From positions 563,001 through 627,000 of the forward strand of contig CM034126.1 in assembly GCA_019914995.1 (NCBI GenBank): a stretch of 64,000 bases of DNA. Reading direction: 5' to 3'. Below the pieces are notes generated by a model, which was given only the letters and a program-made list of their open reading frames with translations, did no database searches and was not told the DNA's origin. How positions within the stretch are numbered: position 1 is the first letter of the stretch; the number at the start of each line of letters is the position of its first letter. Shown here in pieces: positions 11,655 to 22,798 of this stretch. Source of the DNA: Acanthochlamys bracteata (taxonomy: Eukaryota; Streptophyta; Magnoliopsida; Pandanales; Velloziaceae). Both the position numbers and the translations under genes were made by a program.

Positions 11655-12260
11655 CACTATACAAAATTGACCTTCACCGACTGAAAAATATAGTCAGTGT
11701 TCGCAATATAACAATCAGTCACCACATACCGATTGAAAATTTATCCATCGGCATTTATCCATCGGTAATAACTAGTGGCATACAAAATCAGTTGGCATTG
11801 CATAGTAAATTATCAATTGATGAAGTCAAGTACTTACAATTCAATACTTGCCAGATTGCCGCAAGTGTAATCGATCGCTGTATTCAACGTACGTACGTCG
11901 AAGATGATTCTTTAGTGAATATGCAGTGTGAAGATCATACAAACGAGATTTATTTCAAAGGCGTGTTTCAAATATTTGTGACTAAATTTCGTGAAAATAA
12001 AAAATAAAAATTAAAAATTTTTTTAAAATAAAATAAAAGTAAAGTACAGTATTTGTGTTTCAATAATTTTTAAAAATATATTAAAAATTGAAAGATATAA
12101 TTATATTAAAATATATACAAATAAAAAATTAGAACTGAAATTTCATATATAAAATTAAAGTTCTGAATTTTTTATATAATTAAATTATTAAACTATATAA
12201 ATTATTAAAATTTAAAATCTGACGAAATAAAATAAAATTACGTTTGAAATACCTACCAAC
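11655..12260. mobile_element. Possible transposon remnant (CACTA-like end and AT-rich repeat)
   Basis: From 11655 the sequence starts CACTATACAAAA and is followed by short inverted motifs: CGACTG...AGTC, and CGATTG...CATCGG repeated near 11725-11775. Such terminal CACTA plus subterminal palindromes are seen in CACTA elements. From about 11960 to 12260 an AT-rich block has ends resembling each other in inverse (GTGTTTCAAA and TTTGAAATAC). No intact right end or target duplication was found for either. An open frame at 11633-12007 has no recognisable protein features. Confidence 0.35.
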
Positions 12261-12690
12261 TCGATGTTGCAAAAAACTGATCATAAGCATCGTGTTTGTT
12301 CCAGCCCTAACGCATGTGTTTTGTCAGAACCGCGACACACATTCAAATTTTATAATATTTATTAAGAAAGATTTAATTTTATATTACTTATTAATATTTT
12401 TTTGATATAATATTAATAAAATTTTGCATTTATGTTTTATTTAATTGATAGAAAAACAAAAGTTCTACATAATATTAAACCCTCTAGATTGTTAGAGTTG
12501 AGTTGAGTTTGAATTAGTTAAATTGAATATATAAACTAACTCTAGAGTTAGAATTCAACAGTGACTTCAACTCCTAGGTAGTTATATATTAGATTAATTT
12601 ATCTTGCATTGCGTTGTATATTTTTGCATCGAGAGTAGAACAGATTAAGTTTTTCTTGTTGAAGGAAATCAAAATTCAACGAGTCGATCG

Positions 12691-13160
12691 ATGATGATGA
12701 AGCAACAGCAATCCTGCTACTCTAGCACCAACAAAAACAGATTTTCTTCTGCAACTGCGGCTGCAGTACTACAGGGTAGGGGTTCTCTAGGTTTTCGGCG
12801 ATAATTGTTGCTCTCTTATTATGTTTAACGGTGTATAATATCACCATTGATGTTCTCTCTCACAACCATCGCAAAGAAGATGATGCAATGTTTAAGTTTT
12901 CAGATAGCTACGATTATGCTGTCAGTGATCACCATAGATGTATGTGGAAGAATGATTTCGCTGCTGCTGATGTTGCTGATTATGATACCATGGAGAACGA
13001 AGAAGAAGACGTAAACTGCAACGTCGACGAAGAAGAAGAAGAAGATTACAGCTACGTAGAAGGAAATTTGTTTGAAGAAGATGATGGTAGTGATCATATT
13101 TATGATGATTATGATCAAGAGCTAGAAGAACAAGAAGGATATGATAATGATTATGAGTAG
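12691..13160 (+). CDS. Possible small acidic protein gene, 2 exons
   Basis: I do not recognise this gene. The first exon (12691-12775) would start with MMMKQQQSCYSS and contain a Ser/Ala-rich segment. A 101 bp GT-AG intron (12776-12876) joins it in frame to a second exon (12877-13160) ending at TAG, giving 122 residues. The C-terminal two thirds is extremely acidic, with runs of Glu, Asp and Tyr (for example DEEEEEDYSYVEGNLFEEDD). Alternatively a shorter protein starts at 12831 within the intron. In favour: an exact frame-preserving join. Against: low-complexity sequence and no known domain, so the frame may be chance. Confidence 0.4.
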
Positions 13161-13840
13161 GAGGAAGAAGATTATTTTATGCATGGCATTACTGATCGAT
13201 GATGAAGTGAAAAATATTTCATAACTGATCTTGATCGTATTTCATGATCATTAACCATGCATATGATCTAATTTTAAAATTTGCCAGTAGCTAGTAGTTT
13301 CAATTTTCAGGGTTTTTTTTGTGGGTAGATGCACTTAGTTTAGGTTTATTACAAGATCATAATTAGCTTAGGCTTAGTTTTGTTCTTTAATTTATAGCAA
13401 TTATTAGATGTATTAATACGCCTAGAAAAATAATCTGTATGTGTGTTGTTTTGAAGACCTTGTTATCTGCTGAATTGATGCAGACATGATCAGTACCGTT
13501 AGCTGACGACGAAGAAGAAGTTGATATTAGTTGATCAATGTGTGCCTTCGATTTCAGATATAACAGACTTTGCACAGCACAAAAACATTCGACAATTTCA
13601 GACTGTTTGCAATAAACAAAAGAGAATGTAGTTTGCTTCTCTTTGCGGACTAACAAAAAGCAAGAGCATGATCTTTGAATTAACTTAATAATAAGAACAA
13701 CACAATCAAATTATGCACCGACCTCCATCCGTTTACCAAAATCCCCAGAGTGGGGGTAAAAGCCGCTGACAAATAATCAATACAGTCAAAAGAAAAACAT
13801 TGAATACACCAACTAGTTAGCACTGGCGTGAAGAAAGACA

Positions 13841-16800
13841 TTAACCACTCTCCTCGGCAAGCTTTATTCGCTGCTTGTGCTCTGCTACTTTATAATCTAC
13901 CACCTCCCTGAACAGAGCTGGGGTTAGCTCACATTCTTTGCTTCCATAAACTGCAGCCTGTACACTAGCGAGCAGCTTTGCAATCTCTCTGCCTGAAAAC
14001 CCCTCAGTTTTAATTGCTGCCTCCCTAATAACGTCTTCTGACATGCCTTTGATCTCTATTTTCTGTGGCTGTCTCTTGAAAAAGTTGACGATACTTGGCT
14101 TTCTATCTCCTGCTTTGGCAATATACTTGTCAAGGTAGAGCTTAATCAATTTGAATCGCTCGTCTTCTCCAGGCAGAGGAAACTCCAGGATTTCATCAAT
14201 TCTGTCAGCAACAGCAGAATCAAGATCACCAGGTCGATTGGTTGCAAGAGCAAGCACAATGTCCTTTGACTGGTCCCCTGTACGGAAAAGGAGAGCATTG
14301 AGAGCACTCCGCTGAGCTTCACTCATGTATGTCTTGTTCCGCCTGGAAGTTGCCATGACTCGACATCAAAATCAGTTTACCCAAAAAAAGAATCATCAGT
14401 ATACAAGAGGCATGTATGAGTGTCTGAATAAAGATTTAATAGAATAACAAGGCCATCTTTACATATAAAAAGATTATACAAAATAAACTGAAATATAAGG
14501 CAAATTACCAATGCTAGAAGCCATTAAGTCAAATCTCTATATAAGGTTGGTTTGGTAGACTTCATTGGAATTGATTAACAAGTCAGAAGAGTTCATATAA
14601 TGGAAAAAAAAAAATTATTTGGAATTAACTGCTTATCTGACATTTGTATGCCAATGGTGCAGAGGAGTCAAGTATTTGGAACCTAATAGGTTATTTGGTG
14701 CTCGCATGCCAATGGTGAGGGACAACTTTGGTTCTGTTAAAAGTAGAAGCTCTTCATCTCTTGTTTATCAAAAGGAACCAAATCTTGATTTATAAGATAA
14801 CTAGACATCATATCTCTATCATATAGAGCTAACATATACCTATGGTTAAATTAGACGAGAGCCGTGTGATTTTGGGAAAAATTGTAAGGAATAACCTTAT
14901 CTCTCATATATAACTATTTAATATTAAGTTAAATGATCAATCAAGAACTACCGAAAAACAGAAATTTGAAATTGTCCAGCTAGCTTACTCGCAAAGGAAA
15001 GCATCCGCCTCATCAATGAAAAGCAATAAACCTCTCTTGGACTTCTTGGCCCAATCAAACAGTTGGTGTATCTTAGTAACTGCTTGTGAGCCCAATGGAG
15101 CAACATCTCCACCAGTCATTAATGCATAATCTAGTCCCTGCAATCATCATAACAGTCAGGTAACATGGGTGGTAATGAACACTATGGTCAATTAAACAAG
15201 AGAACAACTTACAGATTTTCGAGCAAGTTCTCTAGCTGCCATAGTTTTTCCTGTCCCAGGAGGGCCATAAAAGAGCATGTTACGGAAAGGCGCCTGGTGA
15301 GCCTTTGTGTTAGCAGTTGCACTTGCAAGCTGTTGTATTCTCTTCTGAAGGGAAGGATTCAAAATCACGTCACCAAACCCATTGCCGTTCTTTCCTGAAT
15401 TACTTCGTCTTGCCATCTTATTGGATACTGTATGCATCGTACGAGAAAAAAAACCTGACCAAGGATATTTTCCTCTAGAGGACTCTCGAATCAAAGAAGG
15501 CTGCCCAAGTATACGATCAACATATCCCCAGACAACACGAGCGCCTTCCCTGTAGATATGCCAAAACTGGTAGTGTCAGTATGTTGTGTTTATTAATTTT
15601 GACTGCAAAACTAGATCATGGTGCTTGTGAGAATTTAGATTCAGTTTCTCCATTTCAAATATTTTAGCTTTAGATAGCATCGCATAATCAAGTCTCAGAA
15701 AGTACCTTGTTGTGTAAATCCCTGCAGCAAGGGCTGTTACACCTCCCACAGCCACAACCAGCTTGTTTTGATCAGTTAATACAGCCCGTAGCCCACCTAC
15801 AGGAGGCAACATATAAGTTTACTGGTGTCAGTATGCAAATGCACCCTAATATAGACAAAAACCAAGGGAAGATGTTTCTCCAGATTTATGAGTCACAATA
15901 GTCATTGTTAGGTCCATTTAGCAGCGTAGACTGCAATGTCTTCGAAGATGAAACACTAAATAGAACAACGTAGCGAATTAAACACAAAAGATTCTTATAA
16001 GTTGCATATTTGAGGACCCAAGAAACTGTGTAAATTGAACGGCAAATAGAAATCCAAGAAAAAATTACAAGGAAAAAGTAGAATGAACAACTAACTAGTA
16101 CCTCCTATATGTTCAAATGTTGTGTTTATTGCTGATATCCACTTCTCCCTTTCGGCATTTGCTCGTTCAACTAGCATCCTTCTGTTTACATCTTCAGCAA
16201 GCTTAGCCTCATGAGCTCTTCCTTCAGCTTCTGCCAAAGCCCTTACTCTGATAGTCTCACGCTCAATTTCTGCCTTTTCTCTCTCCGTCTGCCTTTTCTG
16301 AGCCTGAATCTGTTCTTCAGTAGCACGCCGTGTTTGCTCAAGCCTGAGTGCTGATTCCTCTTGCATCTTCACAAGCTCTTGGTTTCTTGCTCGTTGGCTT
16401 TCATGTTCTGCCTGCAGAAATAAATTTAAATTTACAACTTCAATCCTAGCCAATATCACGACTAGTTACAATAGATAAGGCGTGCCTGCATCCTTTTCCT
16501 AGCCAATTCATCCTCATAGCGTGCCATCTGAGCCTTTGTTTGCGCCTGTTGCTGAGTTAGTTTTTTTTGCTCCTCATAGACGACACGTTGTCTGTCCTGC
16601 ATTTTACAAACCAGAGCTGAATAACTTATCACGCCCATAATACACACAACATAATGCATAAAACTTGACCTGTATATGCAAATTACAAAAATGAGTAGTA
16701 CCATTTTAAGTACAGGTGCTGGAAAATTACTTGCCCCCTTTTTTTAGCAAGTTAAAGTATCAAAGGCACCCATAACAGCATTCAAATATCTTGACTTTTC

Positions 16801-18470
16801 GTTCTTACAGAAGAATTTCAGGATCATTTGTTTTTGTGAAAGCTTAAAAGGTACTTCAATTAAGAGACTTAAATGAAAAAGTTAAGGATGAAACATTGCA
16901 GTGACCTCCGTTGACTAAGTAGTTTGTTAGGACCAATAATGTATTAGATTTTGGACTTGAACCTAACTAAAAAATTACTTGTACAATAAATAACAATGAT
17001 CGATGAGTAAATCATGTACCGGTGCAAAAGCACTTGTATGTTGAATGCAAATTGAACCATTACGTAAAAAGCCTTACCATAAAAACTGAAATCACATAAA
17101 AGGTAGCAGAGCCATTATGAACACATTGCACTTTCCTAATCTGTAGTCTTGCTAAAAGGAATTACTTAATGTACTATTTGTATACCAACATCGGCAGCAA
17201 ATTCTGAACTCAAACCAAAGCAACTTATTCACATCCATAAACATTGTCAGCAACAAACAGGTCAATGTTAAGTAGAGAGATCTTTCAGTAAATTAGGACT
17301 AGCAAAAAGACGATCTCTTTTTTCAATAGAAAAACCTTGTATGTTCCTTAAGAATTTTGAATCTTTTCAATACAGCAAAACATTGACATGAAGCATGCTA
17401 CATAGTAAAAACCAAACTGCAGGAAAAGCCAGGAAAACTAATGGTATACGAATAAAAAATCTGAGTCTTACAGTTTCATGCTGGGCTTGGAGAGCCTGAA
17501 ATTCTGCCTTCTTTGCTGCCAACTCAACCTGCCGTGTCTCCTCTTGCTTCTTCATCAGTTCAAACACCTATACAAGAACACCAACCATCATTTCACACAC
17601 ATATATTAAAAAAAAGTATTTCCACAGAATAAATAGAACCAAAACAAAACGACCAATTAAACCAAAGCATTACACAAATTTATACATAAAGAATAGTCCT
17701 TATGCTTAAACATTTGAAAAATCACCAACATAAAAGAAAAGGAAGAAAAACTGTATTCTATAGTTTGTGTATATGTGGTCAGCTCAAACACCTACTGGAC
17801 ACAGACAAATACTCATATAACTCAATGGAAACAAAAATCAAACACAATTTTAAAAAATTTTCTCTCAATAAACAAGAACTTCGAAACTAAGTTAAAATTT
17901 TGCCATGATAGGAAAAACATTACTTTTTTATGATACAAGAACTGGACTGTAACAGAAGAAATTTGATTTCTAGTTTAAGCGTAAACATCACAACCAAACA
18001 CGGGCGGTTATCAATATTGTAAGAATACTGCATCCAATTCCTCAATTTTCTCATTAAAGTACCATTCATCAGCTCAAACACTATCAAAGACTGCATTTCT
18101 CACAAACAAACCACCCAAAGAAGAAAATTCCAATTTTGAATCAAACCTTCTTGGCCTGTGACGAATTGTTGATCTCTCGCAACGCCTTAGCCCCTCTCTC
18201 CAGCGCCTCTGGATCGAAACCAGCTGCGGTAGTACGTGGGTTATCATTCCGCACTTTGGTCTCCTCCGCTGCCGGAGCAACGCCACCGCCGGTCGCTTGT
18301 TGCTGCTGCGGCGGGGAATAAGACGCCGGCGGGGATTGCTGCGACGAAGAAGAGAAAGGACCGAAACGAAACGGGCTATCGGCGAAAGCGTGCTCCACTG
18401 ACATTGCCGCTGCAGCAGTCGCGACCGCGGCGGCCGCCGCCGAGCGCCGCTGTGAAAGTTGTCGCCACAT
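13841..18470 (-). CDS. ATAD3: ATAD3-type mitochondrial AAA ATPase, 8 exons
   Basis: Exons in transcription order: 18470-18147, 17567-17472, 16596-16486, 16411-16102, 15796-15706, 15549-15213, 15137-14989, 14342-13841; 639 residues, matching plant ATAD3. The N-terminus is rich in Ala, Pro and Gln. Residues ~105-275 form a charged coiled coil rich in Gln, Glu, Arg and Ala. A membrane segment lies at ~293-310 ([18 protein letters not shown]). The AAA domain has Walker A GPPGTGKT (406-413), Walker [11 protein letters not shown] (460-469) and the sensor region [18 protein letters not shown] with an Arg finger. ATAD3 proteins sit in the inner mitochondrial membrane and affect nucleoids, cristae and contacts with other membranes. 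Intron 3 begins with GC (CAG|GCACGC) rather than GT; all others are GT-AG. No disruption seen. Confidence 0.95.
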
Positions 18471-20209
18471 CTTGCGAAGTTAAAAAGAAGTTTTTAATTT
18501 GTGCGAAAATTGTTTGGAGGGGTTTTCTTCTGTAGGGTTTAAGGCAATAAGGAGAAGAAGACAGATGCCAGTGGGTCCCATTATCACTTTCTTAGTGACG
18601 TGGAGAGATCAAGTCCGCCGAGTGAAGATCTAACGGTACCGATGTCTACTGGAGGAGTGGCTTCGCGCATAAGAAAGAAGCCGGTGCCGGCTTCTTGTTC
18701 TCATGAGCCGACTTAATTTGCAAATCAGGCTCCAGAAAACTTGCTTTTTCAATTTTAAGAGAATAAAATAAAGAACATATAGTTTGATTAAGCACATTAA
18801 GAAAAGATTGAATTTTTTTTACACAATAATTTTGTTAACAAAAAAAGGTATACTTGATTTTGACTTATGTGGGAATTCAGGAATATCTTCTTTGTATTCC
18901 CAGCATGAAATAGTTGAATAAGGTCTTCGTGAGCTGTTGTTGATCATCAAGTATAAAATAGCAAGGTACTTATTTTGTTTTCAGAAGAAGACGAATAAGA
19001 AAGAGTTGAAACACACCAAACTGCTTTCTTGAAAGGAAGAACATAAGAGGTTTGATACTTAGCTTCTTCCTTTCATTGTTTATGATCAACATTTGTTTTT
19101 TGTATAGTTTTGATATGATAATGCGTTGCCCTGGGATGAAAGAGTTGAGATCTTTGATTTTGTGTAAAGTGGATTTGTAATATCTGTTAAATGCTTGCTA
19201 TCTTTTTTGAATCTAGATTTCAATCTGTATGATTCTTGGGTAGCCGATTGATTAGAGAGTTTTAATGAAGATTTGTTCTTGCATTGTACCTAGGTCAGAT
19301 GATTCTTTGATACCTAAATTCTGTTTCGGGGGGTTTTATAAGAGAATTGTAGACTTTCTTGTTGCATTGTGCTGATCCGTTTGATTCAATTATCAATCGC
19401 ATCTTAGAGTTGCTTCCTGGATGATGTGTGTAAACTTGGCTATGGTTGCTTGATATCAATTGTCTTCCTTTTCTTTTTCTATATGTTAAACAGAGAAACT
19501 AAGCAGTTATCTCATTTTGTTTATCAGAGGCCTAGTCAAGTTTTCAGAAAAGGGTTATGAATTGTAGGATGTGCGTGCCTACATAGATGAGCTTAGATAT
19601 ATTTCTTTGAGTTTTTTGGTAGGTAGATCTTTGCATATGTCAGGACCTTATAAATTGAAGTTTTTATTGGTAATGGTTCTTGTACCTTTGCGTAAAATTC
19701 ACTTTAAAGTTTTAAGTGTGTTAATACTTGGTGTTAATGGATGATACAAAGAACTCATGTAGAAAGATTAAACGAATGGGTAGCGATTGATTTGGCAAGT
19801 ATCTTGAGGCTATTTCTTTTGATGCCGAATCCTGATTGCTAGGTCTGCATAAAATAGGATTTCCATTGAGAACGAGATGTGCAGCACTTTTTGATCAGGA
19901 TAAATCAGTTGCTCTCACCTATTCCCCATGGTCAATATGTTAGTTTCCTCAGCTTGATCTTCAGAAAATAACAACTGAATTGTCTTGGAATTTCTCTCAC
20001 TGATGACTGGTTGGTTGTTTTTGTCTATTGATGCTCTTTCTTGTTTCTGGAAACAAATGACCTATAAGAATTCCTGTAGGTTTCTGGGGTTTATAATTTT
20101 CAACAAGAGTTGGATAAGAGTGTTAAAACTCATGTATGGTTGCATGTTAGCTGTTATATACTCCTTATTAGATAAGTTTCAGTTGTAACTTTTGCCTTTT
20201 GCCCTTCAG
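18471..20209 (+). other. Intergenic region and retained 5'UTR intron of the PGD pseudogene
   Basis: The left part separates the divergent ATAD3 and PGD loci. A likely 5'UTR exon lies at about 18960-19050 (donor near 19050, AGAG|GTTTGA). It would be followed by an intron ending in a clear pyrimidine-rich acceptor (TTGCCCTTCAG) at 20209, four bases before the PGD start codon. No other gene is seen. Confidence 0.45.
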
Positions 20210-20213
20210 AAAG

Positions 20214-21594
20214 ATGGCTAGTACAAGAATTTGGTCTTGCTGTCATGGGCCAAAACCTTGCACTGAACATTGCCGAGAAAGATTTCCAATTTCTGTCTAC
20301 AATAGAACAACTTCCAAGGTTGATGAGAAAGTAGAACGTGCCGAGAAAGAGGGCGACCTCCTCCTCTATGGCTTTCATGACCCAGAAGCCTTCATCAATC
20401 AATCCATAAGCCCTGTGTTGTTGTCATGTTAGTAAAAGCTGGTGCACCAGTCGACCAGACCATACAAACACTCTCAGCCTACATGGAGGAGGGCGATGAA
20501 TGGTATGAGAACACAGAGAGGAGAGAGAAGGCCATGGCTGAGCGTGACTTGCTTTATCTAGGCATGGGAGTCTCTGGAGGAGAGGAAGGCGCCAGAAATG
20601 GTCCTTCACTATGCCTGGTGGCTTGCTGCTCAGGTTCCTGACAGTGGTCCTTGCATTACCTACTACATCGGCAAAGGTGGATCTGGTAACTTTGTCAAAA
20701 TGATCCACAATGGAATAGAGTACGGAGACATGCAGCTTATTGTTGAATCTTACGATGTCTTGAAGTCTGTAGGAAAGCTAACTAATACTGAGCTGCAACA
20801 AGTTTACTCAGAATGGAACAAGGGCGAACTTCTGAGTTTCTTGATAGAGATTACAGCTGATATCTTTGGGATCAAGGATGCTAAAGGTGATGACTACTTA
20901 GTCGACAAGGTCTTAGACAAAACTGGTATGAAGGATACTGGTAAATGGACTGTTCAACAAGCTGCAGACCTCTCTGTTGCTTCTCCAACCATTGAAGCAT
21001 TTCTTGACTCGAGATTCCTTGGCGGACTTAAAGATGAGAGGGTTGAAGCTGCTAAAATCTTGAAGTCACACGGAGTTGATACATCTTAGGCAGCCAGGAT
21101 GTAGACAAGCAGAAGTTGATCGATGATGTAAGGAAAGCTCTTTATGCTTCCAAGATCTGCAGCTATGTACAAGGAATGAACTTGATCAGAGCCAAGAGCA
21201 TTGAGAAGGAATGGGATCTCAAGCTCGGTGAATTGGCTAGGATTTGGATAGGCGGCTGCATTATCCGTGCAGTCTTCTTGTATCGGATCAAGAAGGCTTA
21301 CAATAGGAACCCAGATTTCCCCAACCTTCTTATGGACCCAGAGTCTGCAAATGAAATACTAGAAAGACAGGCAGTTTGGCATCGGGTTGTCTGTTTAGCT
21401 ATCAATGCTGGAATCAGCACACGAGGCATGTCAACAAGTTTGCCTTACTTCGACACCTACAGGAGGGAACGTCTCCCTGCCAACTTGGTCCAGGCTCAGA
21501 GGGACTACTTCGGGAGCCTACGTACGAGAAGGTAGATATGCCGGGATCATTCCACACAGAATGGTTCAAGATTGCACGGCAAAACAAAAACTAA
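20214..21594 (+). pseudogene. PGD: 6-phosphogluconate dehydrogenase pseudogene
   Basis: The whole length of plant 6-phosphogluconate dehydrogenase, the NADP-dependent decarboxylating step of the oxidative pentose phosphate pathway, can be followed without introns, but the frame is broken. The Rossmann segment (GLAVMGQNLALNIAEK) is out of frame between about 20233 and 20280. A further shift lies near 20400, seven codons are missing in frame before EWYENTERR, and a block is deleted near 20615. More shifts lie near 21085-21115 and near 21515. Conserved stretches remain, such as GMGVSGGEEGARNGPSL, GKGGSGNFVKMIHNGIEYG (catalytic Lys and Asn), GKWTVQQAADL and SFHTEWFKIA. It keeps an upstream 5'UTR intron acceptor, so it is a DNA-level duplicate and not a processed retrocopy. 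A functional copy is expected elsewhere. Confidence 0.9.
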
Positions 21595-21841
21595 AAAGCA
21601 TTCCATTTATGGGCAAGTTCTATTATGCTATATCCTGTTTTTTTTTTTTTTTTTTTGCTGATTTTCTTTAACATCATTTGGTGAATAAATTTGTGCCTGC
21701 AGTTTAATATTGGGGGTATGGATCCCAATTTTGTGAACTTGTATAACACATTTTAGTCATATTTGGTTTTTCAGAATGTTTAGTGCTTAGTTATATATGT
21801 AACACTTATATCACTTCTTGTAATTGTTATTTTAACATTGT

Positions 21842-22069
21842 GAACTTTTAAAGTTTGAAAGTGCTTATAAAATAAAACTATCTATAATAAAAAATATTTT
21901 TATTTTTTTATCTCTAAAAAAATAATAATAATATGTAATAAAAATATCTCACTATGTAAAATTTTTCTATATTTTTTAAATTTTTAAATAAAACTTTTTA
22001 AATATTTATAAAATATATATTAAAAAAATAAAAAGTTACTTATGAAAAAAGCTCAACCAAACAAGTTCT
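21842..22069. mobile_element. AT-rich MITE-like block
   Basis: The left edge GAACTTTTAAAGTTTG and right edge CAAACAAGTTC are imperfect inverted repeats. The interior resembles the MITE at 6541-6799, including ATGTAATAAAAA-(T/G)ATCTCACT and long TTTTTAAAT tracts. I could not define a clear target duplication. It lies 250 bp downstream of the PGD pseudogene. Confidence 0.55.
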
Positions 22070-22798
22070 AAATTTTTATCCCATTTGAGTGAGATTAGCT
22101 ATATAAATCTAATTTTTTTAATCCGTTTGATTATAAATTAAATTTAGCAAACAATCAATTCTTCTAATTTTTCGTCACCATCCTGACCAAAAGATCCACC
22201 TCTTTTTTTCCTAAAATGTTCAAAAAGAATAGTCACTACCTTATTCAATTTTCTAATACTAGAAAATTCAGTTCTCAAAATCCCAAAAGAATAATAATAT
22301 TATTTAAACAAAATACACTAATGGGAGTATGCTCAACTTTTGGGAGCAGCAGACCTGTTCAACTTCAGGGTGCATGAGTTCAACTTTCTCACTGTAGCCT
22401 TGCTCAAGAAAAAATAGATGGTCATGGTCTTCAACTGTATACATTAAATTTTCTTGACAACATAATTTCTGTGTAGTTATACATCAGTTAAACTGTAGAT
22501 ATACTAATAGAAGGACTCTTATCTTAATAATCACTAAGGTCAGTGTGACGCTAGAAAGACCAGTGGCAACAGGCATAACATCTATGCCCTACTTGATCTT
22601 GACTAGAAAAAGATAAAGCCAAGATGAATGCAACAGCAACAACGTTTAGGATGCTTACAAGGTCAGCACCAATTAGATAGTTACCTAGTGATCACAGAGC
22701 GGAACGAATTATAATCTTGAATTACTATTGGTGACGACATTGTTGCATAAATTGGTTAGGAAATTCCCTGGTCATGTCATTGGCGCAACCAAAATTTC

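Noticed and set aside
11633..12007. Open frame of 124 codons
   Set aside because: It overlaps CACTA-like subterminal repeats, has low-complexity composition and no domain; likely chance.
12900..13118. Minus-strand frame rich in Ile and Phe
   Set aside because: It is the antisense of the Glu/Asp-rich repeats of the plus-strand frame.
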